Positions 1-13,612 are shown, numbered from the stretch's first letter. The stretch: 64,000 nucleotides of DNA from Anadara kagoshimensis (GCA_021292105.1 CM037861.1:47795310-47859309); one strand, 5' to 3'. Program-made: numbers and translations. The notes: generated by a model not told the origin, from the sequence alone.

Positions 1-339
1 TTGAACATAGGTGCAAATCACAAAAAGAATGAACATGCAACCAGGTGATCCTAATTTCCTAAAGTTGCTTGTTTGTTTACTGTTGTTACTGCGTTTTTCA
101 TTCGAATGCTGTGTCGTGATTTGGATATTTTGACTATATTGGCGATCCTATGTTTCCATCACTACACTTCTTATCCAAAAGCGAATATATAATTGTCTTT
201 GACAAACAAGCTAAGAATGCCATAAATATTTGATAAACTATACAACTACCAACAAAGCGCGGGAAGATAAGGGTTAGATTTATCTTTATTGTTATTTAAT
301 GTCCATTTAGACCGTTTATCCTACCATGACAATCAGGTA

Positions 340-574
340 GTAAAGTACGTCAAGTTTGACTTTGCCGTTTGACCTTTCATTTAAATATTTAAGCAGACAT
401 ATCCATTACGTAATTTAGGGGTTATATAAAGTTGATATATAAGTATAGAAGATAGTAGTACTGGGTGTTAATTGTATTGAAACATGTTGTCTTACCTAAA
501 TTACAGAGTATATGAGCCCAAATTAATATTCAAATTAAAGGTCAAACGGCTAGGTCAAACTGAACGCACTTTAC
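340..574. mobile_element. Foldback/MITE-like element
   Basis: Ends GTAAAGTACGTCAAGTTTGA (340 on) and, in reverse complement, GTAAAGTGCGTTCAGTTTGA (574 back) are inverted repeats of about 45 bp continuing into a shared GCCGTTTGACCTTT stretch. The inner part resembles the arms of the elements at 16090-17100 and 32340-32582. Confidence 0.65.
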
Positions 575-1799
575 GTGTGGTCCAAACAAGATTCCTATAA
601 TGGTATTCTTGGCATTCAAATGACCTTTTTTATTTTATTTTCAAAGAAATGGAACCTTAGTCCGACATTTATGACCACAATAATGTTCTGTAATTTTGAT
701 ATGCACTTCGGAATTTAATTATTTAGCTGAAATAAATCGATAATTCTACGGTTAAGTTTGCATTTTTATTTTATCTTTATAGAGGTTCTGAAAAATGGTT
801 GATGGAAGAAAACCTTGCAAATACAAAACAGAAGGCTTACCAAATATTATATTACTTTTTATTACATTTAATAATCGTTATAACAAAAGAGACAGAAATC
901 TTTAAAAACTGAGACATATCATAAAACTATTTCCGAGACAACACATACAAGATATAAACACTAAGGTCATTGCCCAAAGAAATATATTCAAAGCGAATTT
1001 TCTTGAAGAATTCTCAATAATTAAACATACCACATACACGCCAAATTTAGGAAACAAACAACTTTAGTATTTCGTATTGATACACTTGTCATGTCAAATT
1101 AAAACAAAAGACTATCATTTCTCACATTGATAATATCCTGAAATGATTAATTTCATGCTTATTTCAGAAATATTTTGCTTCTGATGGATCGTGAATCTGA
1201 AAGTTACCGATGAACCCTGCGTACAAGTGGTTGGAATATTCATCACTGTCATAAGTTCAACTTAAATATTCCGTGAACTATGCAGTGATGAGGTATTTGG
1301 TAAAGTAATTATTTGCATTCTAGCCGTAAAAAATTAATGAGAATGTGCCACGGTTTTACCGGTGCTGTTTTACACGCAACGTATCAGTAATTGTGTAGGG
1401 AATATTATAATTGCAGACAGTTTCCATTCTGCTAAATATAGCGGCTTGCCAATTTTTAACATAATACTTTGACAAGGTCAATTTGTAAGAATGAATTTAG
1501 AACACATTTAATTGAGGCTAAAACAATGAGGCAAAGGTAAAGGCTGTGCTCACAAAAACCTTTAAATAGTTTATTTTTTACTTTTTCGCAAGAGATAGGA
1601 ATTTCGGTTGTGATATTTTCCTGAAACTCCATTCTTGGTCGTGACTTAGTGGAGGTGAACTTGTTAAAAGGTATCCCGTAGTAACCGAACCTTCGTTTAA
1701 ACAAATATGGTGGTTGAATTGAGTAAAGTTATTTACTGTCCAAGTCAAGAATACAAGAATATTTCACTTATATCGAGACGTCGGCAGGTATAAGCTAAG
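575..1799. other. AT-rich intergenic, nothing recognised
   Basis: No coding, RNA or repeat feature supported on either strand. Confidence 0.5.
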
Positions 1800-2052
1800 A
1801 TACAGAAAATATGTTTGTGTATTGGGCTGAGTACTATACAGCAGGGTTCTTTATCGTGCCGCGCTTACTGTGACACAAGACCTCGGTTATTGCAAGTTCC
1901 CATCCGGAAGAACTGTAACATTTCGCAATTCCAAGTGCTTGGCGAAAAAACAGTCAATACCTACTTTTAGGTCTCGGGCAGACCGGTCGGGATTCAAACC
2001 CACGACCCCACTTGCGAAGCGGGCAATCTACCAGCAGAGCTACCGGATGATG
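1800..2052 (-). mobile_element. tRNA-derived SINE
   Basis: On the minus strand the head (about 2046-1978) reads like a tRNA: an A-box-like GTAGCTCTGCTGGTAGA, a 5-bp anticodon stem CCCGC/GTGGG closing the 7-nt loop TTCGCAA, and the B-box-like GGGTTTGAATCCC. The acceptor stem is not intact, so this is not a working tRNA. A body of about 180 bases follows, with GCGGCACGATAAAGAACCC near its end, a string type I associate with bivalve SINE bodies. Pol III promoter boxes are therefore present. The family name is uncertain. Confidence 0.7.
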
Positions 2053-2873
2053 ATATACATTTAGTTAATTAATCAATGAAACTTTTTAGAAACTTTTTAT
2101 TTTAATATTTGAGAAAGCAAATCGTTATCACTTTTACTCATCAAGTAATGAACTTTTAAAAAAAAATATTTATATAAACTGTAGATTCGATATTTTTCAA
2201 AAAGTTCAATATTATTAAAGCTTATAGAGACTAGATATTTGAAACTGAATTAATATTGGTTTTTATCTATCAGATCTGTATAAAGCTGATGTAGATGATT
2301 GACAAGGTCAATACATTATAGTTTGGTTGGCTTAAATTAATGTTTACATTGAATATGTAGTAAGACATAAAAATTGTGTACAATTCGTTTTATGCGTTTG
2401 ACAAGATTTGATGAAGTAGGCAAATGCCAAATGTAAAATGTTCAACGGAAATTAATGATCAATATAAAAACAAGTATACTAGTTTGTGGAAATTAAATGG
2501 ACGATCAGAAATGAGAGTTAAGATTTGGTTTTACAATTTTATGTCAGCCATAAGGATTTTTAAATTGCTAGTCTTAAAACGGTTACCATATAATGGATTC
2601 CTATGTCTTGTTTTGGAGCCATCAGTATGCATATCAAGTCTTGACAGCAATAAAATCTGATACGTTTTCCGTATGGGGTGGAAAAAGATCATCTCAAAAA
2701 CATATTTCATAGTTAATGATGGCACATGATAATGATCAACGGATTATATTGCTTTGTACTTTAATAAGAAGAAATAGAAGTGTATGAATTTTATATTTTT
2801 TCTTTCATTTTTTTATTCACTTTCCTATTTTCTTTTTGGATAAAAGCTGTTGGTTTGTTTGTTTTTTCTAAAT
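2053..2873. other. Intergenic, nothing recognised
   Basis: Short overlapping frames at 2424-2725 on both strands lack any motif. Confidence 0.5.
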
Positions 2874-3133
2874 TGATGTCTCTGTGTCCAGGATTGCCTT
2901 ATATATATTTGACGTCCCATAGTTACATGTTGCTTTCACTCAATTGTGATTACACACGTACGCGTGGTGCGTGTAGCTACCTAAACAGGAGTTGCTTACG
3001 CTGCGAGAATAACCGGCCCCACTTTCCTGGTGGAAGTTCGTGTGTTTAACTTAACTTGTCAGTTTCGAAGTTTTTACTTTGTTTCTGTTTTGTGATTGGA
3101 ACATGGATTAGTACGTTTGTTTTTGATTATTGC
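2874..3133 (+). mobile_element. Penelope-like element 3' fragment
   Basis: Matches the end of the RT reading frame (TATATTTGACGTCCCATAG equals the C-terminal DIFDVS-stop region of the copy at 50016) and then the 3' tail: ACACACG, GTAGCTACCTAAACAGGAG, GGCCCCACTTTCCTGGTGGA, TTTACTTTG, GGATTAGTACGTTTGTTTTT. A 5'-truncated copy without usable coding sequence. Confidence 0.7.
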
Positions 3134-5115
3134 CCACCGGTGTGTTCCTCAGATAAAATATTTCCAATACTAAACTCCGCTTTAACAACTTAAATGACTT
3201 AACCTATTATATTATATATTAAAGCACTTTTTAAATATTGACGGAATCTCCAGAATGTCTGGAATAAACTGTAAACCTAATTGTCTGATTTTACAATTAT
3301 GATTTGATGTAAATTTTTAATCATGTTTTAGATATCTTTAACAACAAAAGAATATGTATAATTTGACCAACATAATTATGAAAAATTACAGGTTATATAC
3401 GACAAAATGGTTAATCCCGATATATTACATGCAGGAGGTTTCAGCTTCAAAATTTAAAAAATCAAAGCATTGTAACAACGGGTTTGGTAACAAAAATTTA
3501 AACTTCAACTAGGAACAGAATAAACGGTACCACAACATTGTTGGGAGGTGTTCATATGTCACATAGTTGATATCTGTTGAAATATTCCTTTATTAGATAT
3601 TTTATCCAACTTTTTCCAAAAACGCATTTTGTACAAAATTATATGAGACTTGAAACGGTAATTTAGATATTAAATTTTAGTTACGAAACCCGTTTTTTGT
3701 TGCCAATCCCGTTGTAAGCATATCAGTTTCGTTACGGAAACAACGTTAAACAGCGTGATGATTGATGATAGAACACGAAGGAATACTTGGATAATATAAT
3801 GATTACTTAATATAATCTGAGTTTATAATTCATCATTAGTTGTGTCAATTAATTGTATTACATAATACGATTTTGATGGATATTTCGAAATAAAAAGAAA
3901 ATAATCTCTGAACGCTTTGATTCTAAAACGCATTTTTCATTCTTCAATTATGGCATTTCTTGCTTGCTTGCCAACTTTCAAAAACACCAGAAATCATCAA
4001 TCAATGTTTTAAAAAAAACTGCATTAGCAATATTTAATTTTCTATATCTTTCAAAAAATCACATATGAATGTGATTAAACGAATTTCAATGTCAGATTTT
4101 ATATATTTTGTTCTGATACAAATGTTGTGTATCCATGTTAAAGATGCTTCATTTTGAGTAATGATGTGCCTAAATCCAATTATTTAGCGCTATCAACAAA
4201 GTGTTCATTAGACAATATTCAATGCAAATCAATTTTATTAGAATCAGCTTTATCTAGTCCCAATTGTTGATAGACTAATTCATGAATCTTCTTCAAACTA
4301 GAAGTATTATTATTCCGATCCAAGTGTTTAAGAAAGTAAATTAATTGCCATCGAAAAGCTTGAAGGAGAGGGATGTTTCCTTCTCAAACTATCTGACATA
4401 CATGCTTGATTTGCTTTACAATTCATACATTGTGTTGTTTTAATATGATTTATCTGTTTGTTTTATGCTTAAAGAAAATCAGAAAATAAACTACTTCATT
4501 TAAGCACCAATTAATCACATCAATGACTTCAGTTATAATCAATTATCGTTTATTTCGCTTAAGACCCACTTATTGGACATAGTCTTGAAAAACGCACTTG
4601 TATCTATAGTTAATTAACTGAAGTAGTTACATCTTTGTTACATAATAAGTTGTCACAATGACCAATACCTAGGCACACAGATATAGGGAAATAACGACAT
4701 AAAATGACGTACTGACACATGACAGCCAACATCGTTGCAGCATAGTGACAAACGCGGTTAAATGATTTAAAATATAAAAAAGAAAATTGTATCTGAAAAA
4801 TGAAAGTGTACTTGCTAAATACCAATGGAACTAAGAATATATATCACAAAGCAAATAAATGAAAATAAATGATAGAAATTAACAGTCAAACAAAACGCAT
4901 ATTGGGACATATTGGGACCTTTTGGGGACATTGCCATTTTAAAATTCCCGTTTTTTGGACCGGCACGGAAATAAATACTAGAGGTGTTATTATAGTTTTA
5001 TTAGAAGGAACGTTTAAAATACTATTTCAAATTCATATCCCCAAGTTTCATGCGCACAATTTTTACTTTACTTGACATGCTAACAATTGCAATTTAAATT
5101 CATATGGTCTCGTAA
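3134..5115. other. AT-rich intergenic, nothing recognised
   Basis: No motif-bearing frame; several A- and T-runs only. Confidence 0.5.
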
Positions 5116-5801
5116 GCATTGTTACGCCACATAGCGGTGTTGCCGCATAAACGCACCCAACACGTCTATGCGGGGAATTCCAACGCATAAAGAGGTCCGC
5201 CACGTTTATGCGGCGGCGTTCAACGCATAAAGATGTGTTGATTATATGCGGCGCAAGGCTGCCTTTTTGACGCATAACGATGGCTAATTTTAACGAGTTG
5301 GTATGAAATTTAAAAAGAGCTGATATCTCGACAAAAACGATGGTGGTGATATAAATTATGACGACGACGACGGTGACAATTGAGAATTTATGTTGTTGGT
5401 GTTGTTGATAATGGTAATAATAATACGAGGATGGGGACAGGGACGATGAGAGCGCGACGACGATGTTACCGTCGTCGTGCCGACGGCGGTGGCGATTATG
5501 ACTGTAATGTTGATGATCGTTAAATTGTGATTTTGGCAGAATTTCGACTTTTGCTGTAATAATAATAATAATAAAAATAATAATAATATGATGATGATCA
5601 TCACGATGGTAGTGGTTCTTTTGTGAAGGTGGTAATAATGATGAAGGTGTAAATGCCGGTGATGATAGTAATTGTTTTCTTTATGCGGCGGAATGTAGCC
5701 TTTTTGCCGCATAAAAGCTTTCTCTTTATGCGTTGAAATTCCCCGCATAGACGTGTTGGAACACGTTTATGCGGCAACACCGCTATGTGGCGTAACAAAG
5801 C
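5116..5801. mobile_element. Foldback element with ~80-bp terminal inverted repeats
   Basis: Left end (5116-5195) and right end (5722-5801) are nearly perfect inverted repeats. They share TTGTTACGCCACATAGCGGT, TTGCCGCATAAACG, CAACACGTCTATGCGGGGAA and CAACGCATAAAGAG. Both arms then continue with further variants of CGCATAAA/TTTATGCG in alternating orientation, about a dozen in all. The centre is GAC/GAT-rich triplet sequence and an (AAT)n tract. No transposase, so it is non-autonomous. No clear target-site duplication. Confidence 0.8.
5558..5597. repeat. (AAT)n microsatellite
   Basis: Imperfect AAT/AATA run in the centre of the foldback element. Neighbouring GAC/GAT triplets give spurious ORFs on the minus strand. 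Confidence 0.85.
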
Positions 5802-8608
5802 ATTCTCTCAACGACTCTGTCTTTTTAATTTTGACAAAAACCTTTTTATAGCGCGGTGAAAGAAATTATCTAAAGAATATAACAATGTTTGAATTCCATC
5901 CGGCGTGTAAAACATATGCAAATTTCGACATAAAACAACATGAATATGTTCACGAACATAGACGTCTTACCACGTTTTTGATAAAGATTATGAATAGTAA
6001 CATTTGTCATTGTCCTTGGACATATCCATTAAAGTGATTAAAAAAATTAAAATACGTCCCCTTTTTTACTTCATATTTTTATCTGAGCAAAGTCAAGAGC
6101 GCGACAATGACTGGTCCCAACCTCTATATGCAAAGTGTCTACATCTATGCTTAACAGTAGTTTGTTTCATTGTAAATCTTTGTAGAAGAGATTCTTGATT
6201 GAATATTGAAACAAACTTACATTGTAAGTGATAAATCAACACAATCACACAAACCTTCACTTTCAGAATATGCAAATTAACATCAAAATATTAAAGTGAT
6301 AGTAGAATTAAACACATTTTCGACAAAACTTTACTACAGCAGTGGCAAATTAAACGCGTTTTTTGTCAAAGTAGGATAAAACTGGCGAATGTTCTAAAAA
6401 GTCATTTTACACGGCATAAACTTGTTATAATAACTATATAAATAAGCAATATCCACATATGATTCGATTTGGCTGAACTAAAAGTGTAGGAATCAATGTC
6501 CGTTATGCAAGAATTACCCCCTTCCTCTGTTTGCTGATTAAACAGATTTACATATTTAAAATATATTAGGGTGTTAATTTGGAAACCTTATGTTTTTGAA
6601 ATCAATTGCTTCTTAGTTCAAACACATGAGGATCGCTGCAATTTGATCTCGGTATCTATTTATCCATGTAGTAGCAATTATCCACACTTTTATATCACAA
6701 AGTATCCTCTAATTATGATTAAGAGCAATTACTACTTCCGTTTTTAATTTTTCACTATCAAGGGTTTTGAGTATATACATCTTGAAAGATTGTATGTTTG
6801 TACTTAAAGGGATTTCTGAAGGCCTAATTCTTAACAAATTAATTTTTACTTTTAATTCAAACAAGACTTCTCTTTCTAACATATGAAAATATAATTATTA
6901 CTAATTTTCAATTATGCAATTTAGAGCAATGTCTAGTGTACCGTCGATGTTAAAAGCAAATGGCTGAAACCATATATTCGTCCATGTCTTTTATACTAAG
7001 TTATTGAAACGCATGAGCTACTTGAAGAATTATCAATGGCAAAGCAATGTAGTTTCATCTTGTATTTTAATATTAATAACAACATTAAACTCATTTGCCA
7101 AGCATAAATCAGGTCTTTGAACGATATCATTAGTTATGTGAATGTTTCATAATAGAATTTACAAATCCATGAATTTTGTTGTCAAGACGAAAAACTTCTG
7201 TAATTTAAGAGGGGTTATGTATGTACAAATTTCCATGTCTTTATTGAGTCTTTATAAATTATAGCGTCAACATCTTTAAAAACTATCGGTTTCCAATCAG
7301 GATATATATGTATATTCAAATTGGATATTACTGAAACTATTGACTATGAAAACGAAGAAAAAAATTCTTTATACAACACCTGCAAATATCTGTGAACATG
7401 TTTTCTTTTTTTTAATATGGAAATTTCGTTTTAATATATTTTTGAGGGCTAACAATTTGGAATTGGACTCTTATAAACTTAAAATTAGCTAAATGTGCAT
7501 ATAGGTCACACTGACATTAAAGCATAAAAGTTGTTCCTGAGACAAACCTAGTAGAGTACATATTTAAGGGGGCATTCTCCTTCATGGTAGAATTGTAGAA
7601 ACAATAACTGAAGTACCTGTTTTATTTATCTTCTTACATAGTTACCGGTTTTCTTTCGGGATGTTCTGAATATTATAAATGGTGATTGTGATGCTGTAAT
7701 ATTATAAATGGTAATTACTTTTGTAATGATAATTTTCTATGAGTTAATCGTCTTACCATGTCTCCGAAGAAGTAAATCGTGCTTCCCTCATTAGTAACGA
7801 CTTGTTATTTTTTTAACGTCAGAACCAACAATCTTGGATCATATTGCAAGAACAAATCTGTTTTATAAATGATCCTTTTGTTTTTGGCAGTTGTCAAAAT
7901 ACCTCTATACGCTCTTTGTTGCATATAAACAGGAGTAATCAATGTCTTTTAACACTTCTTTAGAAGAGAGCTGTTCAAATGATTTCTTACATAATGACGT
8001 TCATTAATACAATAAAGAAAAGTAGGATTCACTGATAATGCTTTTTTAATCACTCGCAGGTTAATTAGGGATTTAGTTTCGCTTCCCAGTAATTTCCGAC
8101 TGTTTCTTTTACAAGTGACTGCAAATAAACTAATGTTTGTTTTCTTTTTTGTCTTTGTTGCTTTAATTATAATGTAATATGTTTTTTTAGTTTCCTTTTC
8201 GCTGAACAAAGATTTTCTATCATTAAAACAAAATCACCGGAAAATCCACCCAGTCACTGCAAACAGAAAAGGGGAACCACAACCTTGATGTTTGATGAAT
8301 ATAATTATGCGTATATAATATGTAACCCCTCATACCAGGATGAATAATGATGAAATAATAGCCAAATATTATGACGTTTTATTCTATATATTTCCATTTT
8401 TCGAAATACAATTATGTTTTATAAAGTAAATATATCTTTATTGTCGTGAGTTATGAGAAATTTGAACTTTGTATCAATCTAGTTAGATACTTTTGTTCTA
8501 TTTAAACATTTAAATAATTTGGTAGTTTTTCATGTGATTGATTTCAACTAGAGCTAATTTTACTGTAATTCAATTTTCTCCTTATTAGTTTTCGTAATTG
8601 TTTTTCTC
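5802..8608. other. AT-rich intergenic, nothing recognised
   Basis: Only short motif-free frames. Confidence 0.5.
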
Positions 8609-8756
8609 TCTATCCCTCTCTGTGTTTTTGTTAGAGAGAGAGAGAGAAAGGGGGAAACAGATAGTGGTGAAAGATTTAGTGCGTAGTTGTCCCCTTCTCT
8701 CTGTCTCTGTGTTTGCGTGTTATAGAAAGGATGGAGAGAGAAAGAGAAGGAAACAA
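8609..8756. repeat. Polypyrimidine/polypurine low-complexity tract
   Basis: TCTCTC-type and AGAGAG-type runs alternate (TCTCTCTATCCCTCTCT, then AGAGAGAGAGAGAAAGGGGG, and again). The two types can pair as an imperfect inverted repeat. No gene. Confidence 0.7.
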
Positions 8757-10228
8757 CTAACATAATAAATCGTTCACTAATAAGGAAATAATGATAGGCA
8801 TTGATATGGTTGTTTTCGTTTTTACACTAGACTACGCTGACATTGTTAAGAATTTGCTTCTAATGTAGTATAATCTCAATCATTATTTTGTCCTTATCCG
8901 ATTATCATCCCATCAACAGCATACTATGTCTATATCAATTAGTAGAATATCTTTTGAAGCATTAATGAAATATGGCATTTAGCTTTTGATATAAAGCTGT
9001 TACTATCGCGTTACATCTGACCATTTATCTTCACTGTCATATTCCTATCTATTCTGCCTCTATGAGATCACTATATGATTATAATTGTCGTTTTGACAAA
9101 GAGTTTGGTATTTCAGTCAGCTATTTTTATGTTATATGTATTTACCAATTAATGTATTGATGTTAAACATTTCTTGTTATCAAAATTGTAGACTATGTTG
9201 ATTTATGTTCACATTGTTTTCAACATAAGAGTTGACTGGAGGACATGGGTTTCGTGTAGCATGCTTTGTTATTCATGGATTGACGTTTGAATGGGTCCGA
9301 AATATAATAAACGTTGCAGACGATAGTATATGACTGGTTCTTGATTTATTGATCGCGAAGATGAAGAGAAATCTGATTATCTTGATTTGACCTTACGGTA
9401 TTGGTTTCACAAAGTTTTATTGCAAATTTATGTCAAAGCTTATCATAATGCTATGTTAGTTTTTTTAGGATTTTTCCCGAGAAAATATAGCAATTATGGC
9501 ATCGTGATGACTGAAGAAATAATTTTATATGGTCTGAAATAAAACATCAATAATTGTTAACGTCGAACATTTTGGAATAAAATTTGCCACTGAATACAAT
9601 GTACTTAGCAACAAGCTTAGCATTAACAAATGAATGAACATCGCAAAACAAAACTGAGTATAAACATTTATTTTAACCAATCATTATGACACTTTCTAGT
9701 TTCTTCTAGTGGCAAAATAGAATCCATTGTTGTGACTTATGTCTTTTTTTTATTGTTAATAAATTTGTTGGAAAAATTTGTGACCATGTATCGAATTCTC
9801 AAAAGTTAACAATATATTCTATGACATTAAACATCGTCTTTGGAAATATTTCTCCATCATTTGTAATTTGAAACCATTTGAAGCCGGAACATTGTCATCA
9901 GTAACAAAATGGTGGTTTCTTCCTTTAGTTTCACGTACACTAAATACAATATACTCCTGATGCTAAGATAAGAATCGAATCAATAGGCTAAAGATTTACT
10001 GCAGTCTTCTTATAGGCATAATTCCCCTTTATTCAGCATACAGTATCTATACACAAAATAAGGAACCCTATTGTTACATCTATAAAAGAAAATCGATGGT
10101 ATAGGATATAGGTATCAAAGTAACAAGCAAGTAAGTGTATATTGAATTCTTCTTAATAAATAGCCTCTTCATTATTATTTCAATGCCATATATTTCTTCA
10201 GAGGTCACACTGCCCAGCAACAATTGTG
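8757..10228. other. AT-rich intergenic, nothing recognised
   Basis: No feature supported. Confidence 0.5.
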
Positions 10229-10425
10229 AGTCTTGTGTGGTTCATATAAGAAATTTGTATGACTTGTGTGGTTGATATAAGAAATTGCTATCTAGGAGTA
10301 TTTGTGACTTGTGTGGTTGATATAAGAAATTACTATCTAGGAGTTTTTTTTGACTTGTATGGTTGAAATGACTATCTCGGAGTATGTTTGACCTGTGTAG
10401 TTGATATAAGAAGAAATTTGTGTTG
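10229..10425 (+). repeat. Tandem repeat, ~44-bp unit, about 5 imperfect copies
   Basis: The phrase GACTTGTGTGGTTGATATAAGAAATT plus CTATCTAGGAGTATTT recurs with small changes and indels. Unit length varies, so it is a diverged minisatellite. The copies are tandem without unique spacers, so it is not a CRISPR-like array. Confidence 0.8.
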
Positions 10426-10564
10426 ACATAATTTGTAATAACACCGGTATTATTATAACCTTAACTTTGATTACTTACTACTGATTCGATAATGCAAAAA
10501 TCAATTACTGTATCTTTGAACTAAGTGGTGGTTTTATACTTTGTAAGTTTGTAATTGTTGATAA

Positions 10565-10650
10565 GTTTGATGTCCAATATTACCCTTGATATACTTGACG
10601 TCTCATAGTTCCATGTTCCTTTCACTCAATTTTTGTCGGTTAGCGTGTAT
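10565..10650 (+). mobile_element. Penelope-like 3' fragment, short
   Basis: GATATACTTGACGTCTCATA and TTCCATGTTCCTTTCACTCA match the frame end and start of the tail of the family. The rest of the tail is absent. Confidence 0.55.
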
Positions 10651-13327
10651 CATATTTTTGGTTCGGCTCTTATATCTTTTGTTGTATTATAGTCTGTTTG
10701 TTTTGATTTGTTGCCAAATTTTTTATATATTTTTTCAGTTGTCCTTATCAATAACGATGTCGTCTGATATTCTGTGAATTTCGTGATCAAAGGTACCTAG
10801 CCTTAGCACCATCTTACCCAGATGATTATCTGTACAAATTAGACATAATTGCTAACAACTTTAACAAAATTATTTATGGTCCTATATAGTATACATTGGT
10901 TTTACCAATTTTTAAAGGTTAAACTATATAATAAAAATACTAAAATTATCTTATGCGCCAAATCTTTCTCAATGCTTACCACGTTTCTGATTGGCTGTCT
11001 AAACATTTAACATACCAATGAAGTATAATGATTCCAACCAACTACAATATTTTAATATGATAGTTTTATATAGTAATCTTCTAATCAAATAATACAATCA
11101 CCTCACTTTAATTTAGTTGCACATTTTTTGCAACATATCATTCGAAACCGAATTTCTTCAACTACAATATGAACTAAGATGATATTAGGAATTTTGAGGT
11201 CATATCTGCGAAATGTATATTCAGTAAACGATTCATATTAAACTGCATTTCCAAAATGATTACTTTCAAATCGCATTACTAGAATACTTCATTCTTAAAT
11301 ACTTCATTTCAAATGTCATTTCCAAAATGCTTCATTTTAAATGACGTTTGTTACGGATCTGTTTCTGAAATGTGATTTGACGGATGTTATTTCAATATCT
11401 TCAGTTTATGTATAAGATTGATTATTTGCTGAAAAAATCTGATTTGTAAAATGTAACTCTGTGACAGGTAATTTTCTAGCAAGTAATTGAAGTATTCCAT
11501 TATTAGATCTAATATAAATGTTTGAAAACTGATCGAAGTTTAATATCAACTTGTTTACAGTGAATGAAACTTAATATTAACGAGGTTTACACTCAAGAAA
11601 CTTTCATAACTTTTAAGTTTATTTCATTTTTATTGTACCCACTTGCATTACGCTGCACGATGCATGGATGTAAACTCGAAATAATTTACAGACATGTATA
11701 CAAAGAAGATCGTAATAATATAAGTGATATCGTAAATTAAAAGATATTACAGTTAATGACAGCTGAACAAGGTGTGTTTCTCTTCTCATGTTGCCGTATG
11801 TACATGTTTGGTTCTCGTGTTATTTTCTTTTTTGCATCATGCTGTTGGTCAAGATTGTTATTGGAGCTACATTTTGCTGACTAATACGTGTCATAGCCTC
11901 GTTATTCTCTTCCTGGTTATACAATACAGTATTGAACTGCGGACTTTAAAATATCATTTGACCAATAAGAGCCAGTTAAAAAATTACAAATCTAAAAAAT
12001 GAAAAGAAATGCAAATAAATAAGAGCACAAGGTGTTCTGGGATTTGGGTTAAAACGAAAATATTTTTTTCTCATTTTCTTATAATATCATGATGAATTTA
12101 TCGTGGAATCATATCCGCTTAAGACATGATCGTGATAAATAGTTTGTGGTTGAACTATATTATGTCTTTTGCCGTTACAGTAGGTATTTTGACAACAAGA
12201 ACTCCAATAGGCGCACAACTGGTACGTTTTGCATTTGAATATCGGACAGCCGTGTCAGACTCAATTTTAAATATAAATTGACAATTTTTTTGTGATTTTA
12301 TAATGGCTTAATATGGCTCAGATTTTCTAGGAAAAAACATCTTGAATGTTTACCTGTGCCACCTAGGGACATTCCATACCCAATATGCGCATACTCATCC
12401 TGTAGTTTTAGTAAAGAAAAAAATAAATATAATATCTTATTGAAATATTACGCTAATAACGACCAAATTATAATGTCTGGAAACAATTTTTACAAGTGTT
12501 TTCGCAAAACTTTTACAAATTTTTCAAATTGACATATTTGTTGCAATGCAAAAGATTTCGCGTAGTCCGCGAACAACGACCCATCGAAACTGTTTGGTAA
12601 AAACTCGTTAAATATGTAATGGTTATACATCTACACATACTTTAAATACAACAAATTAAAACTAAAAAAATATCAAATAAATCCATATCGATTTGATCAT
12701 GAATCACTTTTATATCTTGCTATTTATAGTTGCGACACCCTTCTTGGATGTTGCAGAAAGTTCCTTTGTGCTCAAACTAGGGGCCTTTCAAATTAAGTTT
12801 GGTTCAAATTGTTCCAGTAGTTTCAGAAAAGATTAAAGGTTATACACAGCCAGTCAGACCATGAGGTCAGCTTGATACTGGATATTGACTAATGTACGTA
12901 AACACAGGCTACTCACATCCGTATTTTGCAAAAAGAATACGGTACTTAAGAGTAATGGTTCTATTAAATCGCATAGATCGGGAATGGTGTTTTCATTCAT
13001 ATATTGTTCTGACAATGGACACGGAACATCAAATGAATATGTTTCATATAAAATAATAAAACTGTAAATAACCACGAATAAAGGCATCGTAACTAATCGC
13101 AGCTATACAAACATTGTATAACTCCCAACTTAGAACGGACACTGATGACAGTAGGCTTAACACAAGTGTTTTACAATTTTCTAGTCTTTAACATATGTAA
13201 CCTGCAACCTGCAATATTTGTCCAAAATAAGCATAAAAGTTTCTTTTAAATTACAGAACAGCGATCCATAAAACAGTCGCTAATAAATACTTCATTACAC
13301 TTTTAAAAAAATTATATACTGGTTTTG
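10651..13327. other. AT-rich intergenic, weak TTCATTT/CATTTCCAAAATG repeats
   Basis: At 11235-11345 the strings GCATTTCCAAAATGATTACT and CATTTCCAAAATGCTTCATT recur irregularly. Overlapping frames on both strands at 12854-13087 lack motifs. No gene supported. Confidence 0.5.
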
Positions 13328-13485
13328 ATGTAGCTACTATCTAAACAGAGATGTTTATTTTCCGAAGCACCCGGCCTCACTTCCTGGTTGAAGTTCACAA
13401 GGCTAACCTTGTCGAAACTTGTCAGTTCCAAAGTTTTTACTTTGCCTCTGGATTGTGATTCGGTCATGTTTGTTTTTGATTGTTT
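13328..13485 (+). mobile_element. Penelope-like 3' fragment
   Basis: GTAGCTACTATCTAAACAGA, CCCGGCCTCACTTCCTGGTT and GTTCCAAAGTTTTTACTTTG match the tail of the family. It is followed at once by a hammerhead-like repeat (13505-13605). Confidence 0.65.
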
Positions 13486-13504
13486 TATATTGTTGGTAAA
13501 ATAT

Positions 13505-13612
13505 ATTTGGTACTTTGAGTATTTTTTCAACCCCTTGAAAATATTTTGGTTTCACAATTTTAGTCCAAGCACTACTGATAAGGAATTGCATTCAGAAACA
13601 TGAAACATTCGC
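13505..13612 (+). repeat. Dispersed repeat with hammerhead-like core, copy 1
   Basis: TTGGTACTTTGAGTATTTTT, AGTCCAAGCACTACTGATAA, then a stem-loop (GGAAT, loop TGC, ATTCA) and GAAAC (13595-13599). CTGATAA at 13575-13581 differs by one base from the hammerhead consensus CTGANGA. Confidence 0.55.

Noticed and set aside
1980-2046. Functional tRNA gene
   Set aside because: Anticodon arm and B-box are good, but the acceptor stem does not pair and a SINE body follows directly.
5356-5748. 130-codon minus-strand frame rich in His, Ile, Thr, Ser
   Set aside because: Lies in AAT/GAC triplet repeats inside the foldback element; no motif.
10229-10425. Regular repeats considered as a CRISPR-like array
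   Set aside because: Units follow each other without unique spacers and diverge like a minisatellite; the genome is eukaryotic.
12854-13087. Overlapping 60-77-codon frames on both strands
   Set aside because: No recognisable motif, start context or splice sites; length expected by chance.
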